From Treponema_C sp050937815 (GTDB taxonomy: Bacteria; Spirochaetota; Spirochaetia; Treponematales; Treponemataceae), in NCBI RefSeq assembly GCF_050937815.1, contig NZ_JACDIJ010000020.1, positions 1 to 22,638 of the forward strand: 22,638 nt of DNA, written 5' to 3'. Positions 1-7,883 of the stretch are shown piece by piece. The notes beneath the pieces are model-generated. The model was not told the DNA's origin. It ran no database searches and worked only from the letters and a program-made list of their open reading frames with translations. The position numbers and the translations under genes were made by a program. The stretch's first letter is position 1; each line of letters begins with the position of its first letter.

Positions 1-10
1 CTTTTACCGT

Positions 11-373
11 TTATTCGCTGCGGCGGCGTTTTTCGTCGGCCGTTTTGCAGTCTATACACAAAAGCGCATAGGGGATGGCTTTTAACCGTTCCTTAGGTAT
101 TTTTTTACCGCACTTCATACACAACCCGTACTTTCCCTGTTCAATGCGGGTCAGTGCCGAATCGATAAGCCGTAAGCGATTTATGTCCTTTGTTCCGACG
201 GCATCAAGCATTTTACGGTCAATATCATCGGAGGCAATGTCTACAACATCTTTTGCTTCCATGCTTTCGACTATTTGACGAAAATCGTTGCTGTTGGCCA
301 TAAGCTGATTGATAATTTCTGTTTTTAAATCCAAAAGCGATTGTTTCATTTTTTCGATAAATTCTTTTTCCAT
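11..373 (-). CDS. DksA/TraR family zinc-finger transcriptional regulator
   Basis: This 120-residue protein has the DksA layout: an N-terminal coiled coil followed by a C-terminal four-cysteine zinc finger (C85, C88, C106, C109, as CxxC-x17-CxxC). The coil tip carries DVVDIA (residues 42-47), matching the DxxDxA motif that DksA inserts into the RNA polymerase secondary channel. By family knowledge it modulates transcription initiation together with (p)ppGpp. It is somewhat shorter than the E. coli protein (about 150 residues), which is common for treponemal and TraR-like members. The ATG at 373 is preceded by GGGAG about 6 nt upstream. The gene diverges from infA, and the two promoters overlap. 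DksA-like is preferred over a phage TraR because of the tip motif and the housekeeping neighbours. Confidence 0.9.
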   Translation of the reverse strand: MEKEFIEKMKQSLLDLKTEIINQLMANSNDFRQIVESMEAKDVVDIASDDIDRKMLDAVGTKDINRLRLIDSALTRIEQGKYGLCMKCGKKIPKERLKAIPYALLCIDCKTADEKRRRSE

Positions 374-389
374 TCCAAAACTCCCATAG

Positions 390-418
390 TTGACAACATA
401 TAGATTTACTCATAGAAT
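390..418 (+). promoter_or_regulatory. Promoter of infA
   Basis: TTGACA (390-395) and TAGAAT (413-418) are separated by 17 nt, close to the sigma-70 consensus. The transcript would start near 425, leaving an 85-nt, very AT-rich leader before the GTG start of infA. It overlaps the oppositely directed dksA-like promoter, so polymerase probably cannot occupy both at once. Confidence 0.65.
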
Positions 419-445
419 TATACGAATGAATTCGTAAAAAGGCAA
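417..445 (-). promoter_or_regulatory. Promoter of the DksA-like gene
   Basis: On the minus strand, TTGCCT (440-445) and TATAAT (417-422) are separated by 17 nt. The predicted transcript starts near 410, giving a 5' leader of about 37 nt with a GGGAG ribosome site. The -10 box overlaps the -10 box of the opposing infA promoter by two bases. Confidence 0.65.
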
Positions 446-509
446 ATTTTTTTTACACATTTTTGCATTTTTTATCAAAAAAGAGATTTTATAAGATTTT
501 GGAGGAATC

Positions 510-728
510 GTGGCTAAAGAAGAAGCTATTGAAGTAGAAGGCATTGTAAAAGAGGCTTTGCCGAACACAATGTTCCGTGTAGAATTACAAAACAAACACA
601 TTATCCTTGCACACTTATCCGGAAAAATGCGTAAGCATTATATCCGTATTGTTCCCGGAGATAACGTAAAAGTTGCATTGTCGCCCTACGACTTGAATCG
701 AGGACGCATTATCTTTAGAGAAAGATAG
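510..728 (+). CDS. infA: Translation initiation factor IF-1
   Basis: This 72-residue protein is the single OB-fold factor that binds the 30S A site with IF-2 and IF-3 during initiation. The family signature is nearly intact from MAKEEAIEVEG through MFRVEL, then HLSGKMRKHYIRIVPGD and SPYDLNRGRI. Length is exactly that of standard bacterial IF-1. The start is GTG, chosen because GGAGG lies 4 nt upstream and because the N-terminus then aligns with the family. The stop codon (726-728) directly abuts the stop codon of the opposing dnaJ-domain gene. A small AT-rich hairpin (710-727) spans the last codons but has no U-tract, so any terminator here is weak. Confidence 0.97.
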   Translation: MAKEEAIEVEGIVKEALPNTMFRVELQNKHIILAHLSGKMRKHYIRIVPGDNVKVALSPYDLNRGRIIFRER

Positions 729-1328
729 CTATTTCGTTCCGGGAGAAAACAGTATCCTGATAGAACGCGCGATACCGACGACACCGTTTATAATAGCCGC
801 CAAGCATAAAATCGGGCCGAACGGCAATAATATCCATGAATAGCGAAAAAAGAACAGCCCCGCTCCTGCACTTATGATATGACGAATAAGTGAGGAAAAC
901 GCATTCTTTTTTGTATAAGAAGAATCGGGTTCTTCGTTCGTATATCGGTAAAAGGTGTGCCGGCCGTTTTGATTTTCCGATGCGGTCCGTTCATACCACG
1001 ACCAAAAATCAAACCCGAAAGGATCGCCGTCAAAAGATTGACCGTCCGCATTTTCGTATCGAAAACCGCTTTGATTGCGGTAAAAGCCGTTGGCATATGC
1101 GGATCGGGCATAGTCGTCAACCGAACCGAAACGGTCATACTCGGCACGTTTTGCTTCATCGCCGAGAACAGAATAGGCGGCGCTTATTTTTTTAAATGCA
1201 TCCTCTGCCGCCGCATTTCCCGGATTACGGTCGGGATGATACTTAAATGCCGCGTCACGGTATGCTTTTTTTATTTCATCTGCCGATGCGTTTTTACTTA
1301 CACCCAATATTGTATATAAATCATCCAT
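729..1328 (-). CDS. DnaJ-domain membrane protein
   Basis: The 199-residue product starts with a J domain (residues about 3-67) carrying the HPD tripeptide at 31-33 that stimulates the Hsp70 (DnaK) ATPase. There is no Gly/Phe-rich stretch or zinc-binding region of classical DnaJ. The C-terminal 50 residues are hydrophobic with one or two probable membrane segments, so this looks like a membrane-anchored J-protein recruiting DnaK to the cytoplasmic face; client unknown. I chose the ATG at 1328 rather than the in-frame GTG at 1340 because the family N-terminus is MDDLYTILGV and AAGG sits just upstream, though only 3 nt away. It is the last gene of the bat-smr run, 37 nt after smr. Its stop abuts the infA stop. 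Confidence 0.85.
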   Translation of the reverse strand: MDDLYTILGVSKNASADEIKKAYRDAAFKYHPDRNPGNAAAEDAFKKISAAYSVLGDEAKRAEYDRFGSVDDYARSAYANGFYRNQSGFRYENADGQSFDGDPFGFDFWSWYERTASENQNGRHTFYRYTNEEPDSSYTKKNAFSSLIRHIISAGAGLFFFRYSWILLPFGPILCLAAIINGVVGIARSIRILFSPGTK

Positions 1329-1365
1329 AAGCCTTACCACATAAAATAATCCAAACGGACAAACG

Positions 1366-1938
1366 TTACAATAGGTTCGATCGAATTATAACCCATGTCG
1401 CCCCGCTGCCGCCGTCCGCTCCGCAAGGATGCCCGGAAGCGCCCAGCCTTTTATCCTGTTCTATAAAGGAACGCACCATTGCCTTTAAAACGGGGCCTTC
1501 TTCGGAATGGTTTCCCTTACCGTGTACTATGAGTGCTTTTTTTAAGCCCCGCTTACAGCATTCGTTTATAAAGGATTCAAGACGCACCCACGCTTCTTCC
1601 CGTGTAAGACCGTGTAAGTCAAGCTCGGCATCCGAGGGAAGTTTTTTTATTTGTGCGGCGCTCAAAAGTTTACGCCTTTGCTCGCTGCGCTCGTATTCGG
1701 CATCTTTGTCAAAAACGCCGTAGCGGCGCATCCAAAAGTCCATCGGATTTACACGGCGCTGCGAATCTTGCGGACTTCTTTGCGAAGCCTGCAAACGTTG
1801 AGCGGCACCGCCGGTTTCGGCAGTATTTTTTTTTGAATCAATTACAGCCCGTATTTTTTTATCGTCCCTGTGCTTTTCGTGCCGATAGGGCATACTCGTT
1901 TTTCGTTCCCATTCTTCAAGTATATCCGCAAAATCCAT
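1366..1938 (-). CDS. Smr-domain protein (stand-alone)
   Basis: This 190-residue protein has a charged, low-complexity N-terminal half and a C-terminal Smr domain. The hallmark motifs are present: LDLHG (106-110), HGKG (139-142) and GGSGAT (176-181). Smr domains occur at the end of MutS2 and as stand-alone proteins; characterised members nick or cleave nucleic acid, and in MutS2 act on collided ribosomes or recombination intermediates. There is no MutS ATPase portion here, so it is a free-standing form with unknown substrate. The ATG at 1938 follows AGGCGG with a 7-nt spacer. It starts 22 nt after the stop of batD, so it is probably co-transcribed with the bat genes. Confidence 0.87.
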   Translation of the reverse strand: MDFADILEEWERKTSMPYRHEKHRDDKKIRAVIDSKKNTAETGGAAQRLQASQRSPQDSQRRVNPMDFWMRRYGVFDKDAEYERSEQRRKLLSAAQIKKLPSDAELDLHGLTREEAWVRLESFINECCKRGLKKALIVHGKGNHSEEGPVLKAMVRSFIEQDKRLGASGHPCGADGGSGATWVIIRSNLL

Positions 1939-1960
1939 CCGGGTACCGCCTTTCAGTATA

Positions 1961-3430
1961 TCATTTTATAATAATACATTCTTCTTTTAATATCCAGCCG
2001 CTGTGTCCTTCGGAAGCGGACACCAAATACCATATACCGCTTGAACGCAATACCCGCAAACGCATACCGGCAGCTAAACTCATAGCCCCGTTCGCATCGG
2101 TTTCCGGAATGCTGCGCAGCAACGTCCGCTCGGAAATTACGGCCGATTCGGTTAATTTCGGAAGGTTTCGAATTACAACAAAAACACAAACGCATTGTAC
2201 AACAATACATAAAACCGCAGCTTTACCGAATCGGCGGGGCCGGCCATTGTTTTTAAAATAAGCAAAAATTAAAAAAACGGATACTATAAAAAACAAAAGT
2301 CCGAAAACAAGTGTCCATAAAAGAGAAGGTTCATCGGCATTTTGTAAGCCGGCGGAACGTTCAAGCATTTTTCGTTCTTTTTTAAATAACCAAAACACCG
2401 GAGACCTGCGCTCTTGAACACGCAGCTGCGCCAAGCGCAATGCAAAATCCGCCGGCAGCATATTTGAATCGGTATAAAGCGCATTGTGCGTTTTCGTTTG
2501 TGCTTCAGGAAGCGGCGTGGTTTTTGTGCGCTCCGGATTTTGCGGCACAACCCGTGCACGCGCCTGCACTTTATCAGAGGACTTTTGCGGCTGAACATAC
2601 AGTTCAAAATCTCGTACCCTTACGGTTATAGTTCTGCCGCCGAACGTTTGCGTGCGTACTTCTATTTTCGGCAATGTTTTTTTTCCCTCAAAAAAAGGGG
2701 TGTATGTAAACTCGGCTATTTTCACCGCATCGGAGGAGATATCGGCGGCGGCATCGAAATTGCCGGCTTTACGTTCTATGGGCAAATCGGGCGAAGCGGA
2801 TGTTTTTTCCATCAAGCCCGTTTCGGGCAAATCCCAGCTTATATCTTCAATACGGGAAAAAAAACGCCCCATAAGAAAAAGCTGCGTTTTGCGGCCGGCA
2901 TAGGCGGTTGTATCCGCTTCAAAGAAAAATTCGGGAACGATAAGATTTATGTTTTCTTTAACAGTCAATGCGGGAAAGGAAGCCGTATAAAAAACACCTT
3001 TTATACGGATTTTCAGATCAGGTAACCGAATGTTTCCGGCTTTAAGAAAACGCAGGGTATATACAAGCCGGGTACCGCCTTTGTTTAAGTTTTTCCCCTG
3101 ATGTAAGGCGCTGCCCTGATTCAAGGCTTTTTTTTCAAAACCGATAAAACGCAAATACGCAGGAAGCGGCTCGAAAAACACGTCCGTATCGGACGGAAGA
3201 GCATGGGGAATCTCAAGAAAAAAAGAATAATCGGTTTCCGTTTGTACAAAAGAAACCGGTTCGCTTAACGCAAACCGAAGGCCGCTATACGGCACATTTT
3301 CCGCCGTAACCCTAAAAACGGCAAAAACGATAAGCAGCGTAAAAACGGCGGCAAGCCGAAAAAAACTGCGTTCTTTTTTTAAAAATCGGGGATATCGCTT
3401 TGGCTTGATTCCATATATGTGCTTTTCCAT
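1961..3430 (-). CDS. batD: BatD-family aerotolerance protein with C-terminal SH3-like domain
   Basis: The 489-residue protein begins with a basic stretch and a signal or anchor segment (about 24-43), followed by an extracytoplasmic beta-rich region typical of BatD (about 44-290). Two membrane segments follow (369-392 and 403-420). The last 60 residues (431-489) resemble a bacterial SH3 repeat, with WYLV and GWI at typical positions. BatD works with the VWA proteins BatA and BatB; mutants in Bacteroides and other anaerobes show altered aerotolerance, and the exact biochemistry is unsettled. The start at 3430 lies 52 nt inside the preceding batB-C gene. GGGAG sits 14 nt from this ATG, rather far. 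An out-of-frame ATG lies closer to it, so coupling is possible. No later in-frame Met precedes the signal segment. Confidence 0.82.
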   Translation of the reverse strand: MEKHIYGIKPKRYPRFLKKERSFFRLAAVFTLLIVFAVFRVTAENVPYSGLRFALSEPVSFVQTETDYSFFLEIPHALPSDTDVFFEPLPAYLRFIGFEKKALNQGSALHQGKNLNKGGTRLVYTLRFLKAGNIRLPDLKIRIKGVFYTASFPALTVKENINLIVPEFFFEADTTAYAGRKTQLFLMGRFFSRIEDISWDLPETGLMEKTSASPDLPIERKAGNFDAAADISSDAVKIAEFTYTPFFEGKKTLPKIEVRTQTFGGRTITVRVRDFELYVQPQKSSDKVQARARVVPQNPERTKTTPLPEAQTKTHNALYTDSNMLPADFALRLAQLRVQERRSPVFWLFKKERKMLERSAGLQNADEPSLLWTLVFGLLFFIVSVFLIFAYFKNNGRPRRFGKAAVLCIVVQCVCVFVVIRNLPKLTESAVISERTLLRSIPETDANGAMSLAAGMRLRVLRSSGIWYLVSASEGHSGWILKEECIIIK

Positions 3431-4944
3431 CTTTTATCATCGTTCTCCCTAATAAGTGAAAATACCGCATCTTCCGCACCGGGCGGGGCGCTTTGAGTTT
3501 CCGCAGGAATAAGTTCGCGAACAGCAGGCTTTGTTTTTAAATTTTTTTGCTGAAGGCATAATTCAAAGTTTATTTTCGCATCAAGTTTTGAGCCGTCAAT
3601 ACGCAGGGCATTTTTAAAGCAATCGGCCGCCGATGAAAAATCTCCTGCACGATATGCAATAATGCCCTTATTATACCAAAGCGCATACAACACAGTATGC
3701 GGAGCATCCGGAACAATCTCTTCGAATTTTGCAAGGGCAGCGGCATTTTCATCCTGCATAAGATAAGACGAACCGAGTCCGTACAAAGCGTACTGGCGCA
3801 GTTCGACGTTTTGCGTATGTTCCGCCCGCTCGGCTGCCGTCAAAAAAGCGGCGGTAGCTTTTTGATAATCCTGACGCGACCAACGATATGAACCGAGAAG
3901 TACCGCGCCTCCCTCTTTTTTCCACGCCGAACAGCTTGTCAGCAATAAAAGCAAACAAAAATATACAAGGGGTATTTTTTTAAAAATATGCACTCGTACT
4001 GCGGCAAAACCCGCAATAAAAAAAACAATGCTTAACAATAAAAACACCGGATGATGTTTTATTTTTTGCATTTCATATCCGGTTCCGGCTTTCGCTGCGG
4101 CGGAAAAATAAGCAGAAAAAGGTTCTATACGGTGCAATATAAAATCGGCAGCATGTGCATCGGAAGCCGGTATATAATAGACAGAATCGTTCTCGGCGGC
4201 TTTTTCCAATTTTGCTTTACGTAAAGCGGTTTTTACCCGCGTTTTCCCGTCGCCGGCAAATATTTCGATTTCCCTTTCCGAACCCGTTCCGACAAAAAAA
4301 ACCTGCACGCCGAAGTTTGAAGCCCGCAAAACCGAACGGGCTATACTGCCTTCGGTTTCATCGCCGTCGGTAAAAACAACGATAAACGAATTGCGTGCCG
4401 ATTGAGGCGGAAAAACTTCCAATGCCCGCTCCAAGCCCGATGCAATGCTTGAACCCGGCGCGGAAAGCATTGCCGGAGAAAGATTTTCTATAAGATTTGT
4501 CAGCGCATTATAATCTTCGGTAAGCGGCAATGCCAAAACCCCGTTTCCTTTTGCCAGTACAACGCCTGCGGAAGTACCTTTTAAGTTTTGTAAAAGCTTA
4601 ACGGCAAGTTGTTTGGAAACATCCAAGCGCGAAACGGTTTTTTTTTCATCCGCATCCTCGGCCGTCATACTGTACGAAATGTCAAACACAAAACAAACGG
4701 CATTGCCGCTTCGTTCGACGGGAACGGGTTTCATTCCCCATGCCGGGCCGGCTAAAGCGATGACGGCACAAAGCCATGCGAGCGCCCACAATACGGCTTT
4801 TAGGCGTAATTTAAATATTTGTATTTGGCCGCCGTTTGTAAATGCAGTAATGTGCACAAGTTTTTTTATGTGTACAAGAGCATATATGAAAGCGGGGGGG
4901 ATTGCCGTCAAAAGAAAAAAAGCTTCGGGACGTTCAAAAAGCAT
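3379..4944 (-). CDS. batB: BatB-BatC fusion: VWA membrane protein with TPR region
   Basis: This 521-residue protein joins two proteins that are separate in Bacteroides. Residues 1-320 are BatB-like: membrane segments near 10-28 and 48-67, then a von Willebrand A domain with MIDAS residues DISYS (88-92) and TDGDE (192-196), and a membrane segment near 298-317. Residues 323-338 form another hydrophobic stretch ending in LTSC (Cys338), which looks like a lipoprotein signal. After it come about three tetratricopeptide-like units (about 349-456), as in BatC. The reading frame is open throughout, so I read a true fusion. AAGGAG lies 5 nt before the ATG, and the start overlaps the batA stop by one base (TAATG). 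Role: membrane scaffold of the Bat complex, presumably with BatA and BatD. Confidence 0.85.
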   Translation of the reverse strand: MLFERPEAFFLLTAIPPAFIYALVHIKKLVHITAFTNGGQIQIFKLRLKAVLWALAWLCAVIALAGPAWGMKPVPVERSGNAVCFVFDISYSMTAEDADEKKTVSRLDVSKQLAVKLLQNLKGTSAGVVLAKGNGVLALPLTEDYNALTNLIENLSPAMLSAPGSSIASGLERALEVFPPQSARNSFIVVFTDGDETEGSIARSVLRASNFGVQVFFVGTGSEREIEIFAGDGKTRVKTALRKAKLEKAAENDSVYYIPASDAHAADFILHRIEPFSAYFSAAAKAGTGYEMQKIKHHPVFLLLSIVFFIAGFAAVRVHIFKKIPLVYFCLLLLLTSCSAWKKEGGAVLLGSYRWSRQDYQKATAAFLTAAERAEHTQNVELRQYALYGLGSSYLMQDENAAALAKFEEIVPDAPHTVLYALWYNKGIIAYRAGDFSSAADCFKNALRIDGSKLDAKINFELCLQQKNLKTKPAVRELIPAETQSAPPGAEDAVFSLIRENDDKRWKSTYMESSQSDIPDF

Positions 4945-5942
4945 TACAACTCCTTAAGATACAAACGGTGCAGTATCCACGCAACACAAAAACATATAAG
5001 CGCAAAAATCGTACAATGCCGATAAAAAGATTCCTTTTTTTGTTTTACAACATAAGATTGCTGCACCGCATTCTTTAAGCTGATGTTTTGAAGAGCTGCG
5101 GACAAAGAAGCCAAGGATTCAACCGAATAATAATTACCGCCTCCGGCAAATGCAAGGGAACGCAAAGAAAAATCGTTAAAATCGGAATCCAAATATCCCG
5201 AATAAACTTTTCCGCTTTCCGGATCCGTATATTCAATGGGAACAGAACCCTTTGTGCCGATACCCGCCGCATACAATTTAATACCCTTGTCTTTTGCCAA
5301 AGCCGCCGCCGTATTCGGATGAACCGGACCGGCATTGTTTTCGCCGTCGGTCAACAATACGATGATTTTTGCCGGTGCGGAAGAAGAAACAAGATGGTAC
5401 ACTCCAGTACTTATACCGACACCCAATGCCGATCCGTCGCCGAGTTCGCCCGGTTCCATCGCTTCAAGACGGGTAAAAAATGTTTTTTGATCCAATGTAG
5501 GAGGAACTAAAAGGGCGGCTTGTGAAGCACAGGCGACAAGTCCGTACGAAGCCCCCTTATTTTCCTGTACTAAAAGCGAAATTGCCTGTTTTGCCGCCTT
5601 TAAACGCGAATTACCTCCTATATCCATCGCCGCCATAGAAGGACTCGTATCGACGACAAATATAATTTCGGCACCGCGCGAAACAAAGCGTTTTTCCTGT
5701 TCCAAAAGTACCGGTTCGGCAAGAGCTGTAATTAAAGCGGCATAGCCTGCAATAAATAAAATCTTCGATATATAGCGAAACACCGACGCAAGCGGACTTT
5801 TCCACTCGAAAGCTTGGCCTTTCCAGTCTGCCAGGGGAATAAAAAACACCGGTTCGAACACAAAGCCGAATTTCCGCAAAACAAAATACAACGGAACGGC
5901 GGCCAATAAAAAAAATGCATGAGGATTTTCAAAGCCGCTCAT
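4944..5942 (-). CDS. batA: BatA: VWA-domain membrane protein
   Basis: The 332-residue protein has two N-terminal membrane segments (about 9-22 and 58-75), a von Willebrand A domain (about 90-290) and a C-terminal membrane segment (about 308-325), the standard BatA topology. The metal-ion-dependent adhesion site is complete: DTSPS (98-102) and LTDGEN (197-202). VWA domains bind protein partners through a divalent metal. In this cluster the likely partners are the BatB-C fusion and MoxR. The ATG overlaps the stop of the upstream gene as ATGA (5939-5942), indicating translational coupling. Known role of the family: tolerance to oxygen and envelope stress in anaerobes and spirochaetes. Confidence 0.9.
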   Translation of the reverse strand: MSGFENPHAFFLLAAVPLYFVLRKFGFVFEPVFFIPLADWKGQAFEWKSPLASVFRYISKILFIAGYAALITALAEPVLLEQEKRFVSRGAEIIFVVDTSPSMAAMDIGGNSRLKAAKQAISLLVQENKGASYGLVACASQAALLVPPTLDQKTFFTRLEAMEPGELGDGSALGVGISTGVYHLVSSSAPAKIIVLLTDGENNAGPVHPNTAAALAKDKGIKLYAAGIGTKGSVPIEYTDPESGKVYSGYLDSDFNDFSLRSLAFAGGGNYYSVESLASLSAALQNISLKNAVQQSYVVKQKKESFYRHCTIFALICFCVAWILHRLYLKEL

Positions 5943-6982
5943 ATCGTCTCCCGTACGCTCGGTTCTTCGGGCTGTTCAAAATATAATAAAGCCGATCGAA
6001 CCTTGTTGACAATTTCAATTCTTTCCCGAACGGGAAAATCCGTTCTATCCGGATCTTTATCTCCGGCCGAACTCCGCGCCTTTTCCGAAAAACGAATATA
6101 ATCGCAGCGTATGCATACTTCATACAAATTCTGTATATATTCATATGACTGAGTCGATGCACTGTACGCAAAAAATTCGGAAAAAGCGGGAACCAATTCG
6201 GCACTCGTTTTTGCGGTAAAAGGATAGGCAAAGCGGTTTTCAAGATATGTCCGTATAAGCAACGAAAGCCGAGTGCAAAAAACTGCGGCTTGTAAATCAG
6301 CAGCTTTTTTTTCCAAAAGCAGCAATTCCCGGCATATGCTGCGGAAACTGCCGGAAGAAAACATACGCTCAAAAAAAGCGGTTAAAAAACCGCGTATACG
6401 GGGAAAGCGAATCAATACGGCCGTCAATACCGCAGCACATAAAATTGCGGCGGCACAAACGGCAAATATAATATAGGTTGTTCCGGGTATAATAATCGGC
6501 CCATGAACGGGGCGCAATTTTTTTTCGCCGGTTTTTTCGATAATGGATTGAATATATACCGGAGGAATGTCTATTACCAGCGGTCTTACGGAAATTGCAA
6601 GAACGGAAGCCAAATCAAAAGCACTTATATCGATTTCACCGTTTTTCCACGGAACAAAAAAAATCGATAACACATATGAAGTGCCGCTGCCGGAAAGGCG
6701 CATTTTTTGTATGGTATAATCTTCGGAAAAAAAGATTCGTTTAAGCTCGGCATTTTCAGGCAGCGAAAAAAGATTTGCAGATACCGTTTTCGATTCGATG
6801 AGGTTTTCTTTTGTATTTTTGCCGAATAAATTTTGTACAAACGAAAACTCAAACCGTATTTCGGCTTCGTCGCCTACATATACTTCTTTGGGTATTACGG
6901 ACGCTTGATTGATTTCCGCAAAAGAAAAAAAAGTAAAAAAAACAAAAAAATAAAATGCCGAGCGGCTTTTGATCCTCCGCAT
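5939..6982 (-). CDS. Bat-cluster membrane protein, BatD/DUF4381-like
   Basis: I do not recognise this 347-residue protein by name. It has a hydrophobic N-terminal signal (about 9-22), an extracytoplasmic beta-rich part (about 25-160), one clear membrane segment (about 167-191), and a cytoplasmic helical C-terminal half. That plan matches proteins placed between the DUF58 gene and batA in many bat operons (BatD-like or DUF4381-like). It starts 4 nt after the DUF58 stop and ends overlapping batA by four bases, so stoichiometric expression with its neighbours is likely. The ribosome site is weak (GGGA about 11 nt upstream); there is no better in-frame start. Function is inferred from position only. 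Confidence 0.72.
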   Translation of the reverse strand: MRRIKSRSAFYFFVFFTFFSFAEINQASVIPKEVYVGDEAEIRFEFSFVQNLFGKNTKENLIESKTVSANLFSLPENAELKRIFFSEDYTIQKMRLSGSGTSYVLSIFFVPWKNGEIDISAFDLASVLAISVRPLVIDIPPVYIQSIIEKTGEKKLRPVHGPIIIPGTTYIIFAVCAAAILCAAVLTAVLIRFPRIRGFLTAFFERMFSSGSFRSICRELLLLEKKAADLQAAVFCTRLSLLIRTYLENRFAYPFTAKTSAELVPAFSEFFAYSASTQSYEYIQNLYEVCIRCDYIRFSEKARSSAGDKDPDRTDFPVRERIEIVNKVRSALLYFEQPEEPSVRETI

Positions 6983-6985
6983 AAA

Positions 6986-7882
6986 TCAATTTTCCCTCGA
7001 TGAAAAAAACCGCACCAAAGCATACAAGGGGTCTTCTTCGGTAGAAATATGCATATAGGACACGCCTCGGCGCAACAACATCATTTGCCGGCGTTCCGCA
7101 TGCCGTTTATGAAAATCCTTCCATTCTCTTTTAAAATGCTCGGAAGAAGTCGGCAGTATCATCCGTATGCCGCTTTCCGTATCGGAAAACAATAAACTGC
7201 CGCACGGAGGAAGGGCTTCTTCACTCGGATCGGTAATGCATATGCCGACCACTTCGTGTTTTTGTGCCAACAAGGCAAGTTCTTCTTCATAACCTCCGCA
7301 TCGAAAATCGGATATGATAATAACCAAAGAACGGTTTTTTAAAAGCTTTGCGGCTCCGCGTAAAGCTTGGGGTAAGGCAGTTCCGCTTTTATTTTTCGGA
7401 GGCGGCAAATTCAACTTTGAAAACAAAAGCATTGCATGATCTTTTTTATTTTTCGGTGCGGAAGAAAAAAAGATTTCTCCGTCAAAAAACACGGCTCCTA
7501 TCGGGCTTGCATTATGAACGGACGACAGTATAAGCAGGGCGGCCGTTTCGGCGGCGGTCGTTAAGCGGGAGCGTCTTTTGCTTCCGCTGTTCATGGAAGA
7601 AGACATATCCACAACTAAAAAAACAATAAGCTCGCGTTCTTCTTCAAACAGTTTTACAAAGGGCTTTCCCATGCGCGCCGTAACATTCCAATCTATACTG
7701 CGTATGTCGTCACCCCATAAGTATTCGCGCACGCCGGAAAAATCGATGCCGCGGCCCTTATAAAAAGAGCGCGAAGAACCCGCTCGCAAGCTGTCGGACA
7801 GGGTTCGTGCGCGCAAACGCAAAAGGGACGCTTTTTCTGCAAGTATTCCGGCATCCGGCAAAAGTACGCTTTTTTGCTTCAT
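6986..7882 (-). CDS. DUF58 family protein of the MoxR/Bat cluster
   Basis: The 298-residue protein carries the DUF58 signature at residues about 43-83: GRGIDFSGVREY, GDDIRSIDWN, TARMGKPFVK and FEEERE. A degenerate VWA-like fold follows, with DMSSS (92-96) as a MIDAS-type motif. No membrane segment is evident, so it is probably cytoplasmic. DUF58 genes sit almost invariably beside moxR and bat-type VWA genes, and the protein is thought to be a MoxR partner; no enzyme activity is established. It begins one base after the moxR stop, with only a weak ribosome site (CCGTAAG), which suggests translation by coupling to moxR. Confidence 0.92.
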   Translation of the reverse strand: MKQKSVLLPDAGILAEKASLLRLRARTLSDSLRAGSSRSFYKGRGIDFSGVREYLWGDDIRSIDWNVTARMGKPFVKLFEEERELIVFLVVDMSSSMNSGSKRRSRLTTAAETAALLILSSVHNASPIGAVFFDGEIFFSSAPKNKKDHAMLLFSKLNLPPPKNKSGTALPQALRGAAKLLKNRSLVIIISDFRCGGYEEELALLAQKHEVVGICITDPSEEALPPCGSLLFSDTESGIRMILPTSSEHFKREWKDFHKRHAERRQMMLLRRGVSYMHISTEEDPLYALVRFFSSREN

Positions 7883-7883
7883 C

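Noticed and set aside
1329..1340. GTG start four codons upstream for the DnaJ-domain gene
   Set aside because: J-domain proteins start at the MDDLY position, and the ATG at 1328 has AAGG nearby.
1653..2261. A 202-codon plus-strand frame across smr and batD
   Set aside because: It is a shadow of two well-supported minus-strand genes and shows no protein family features.
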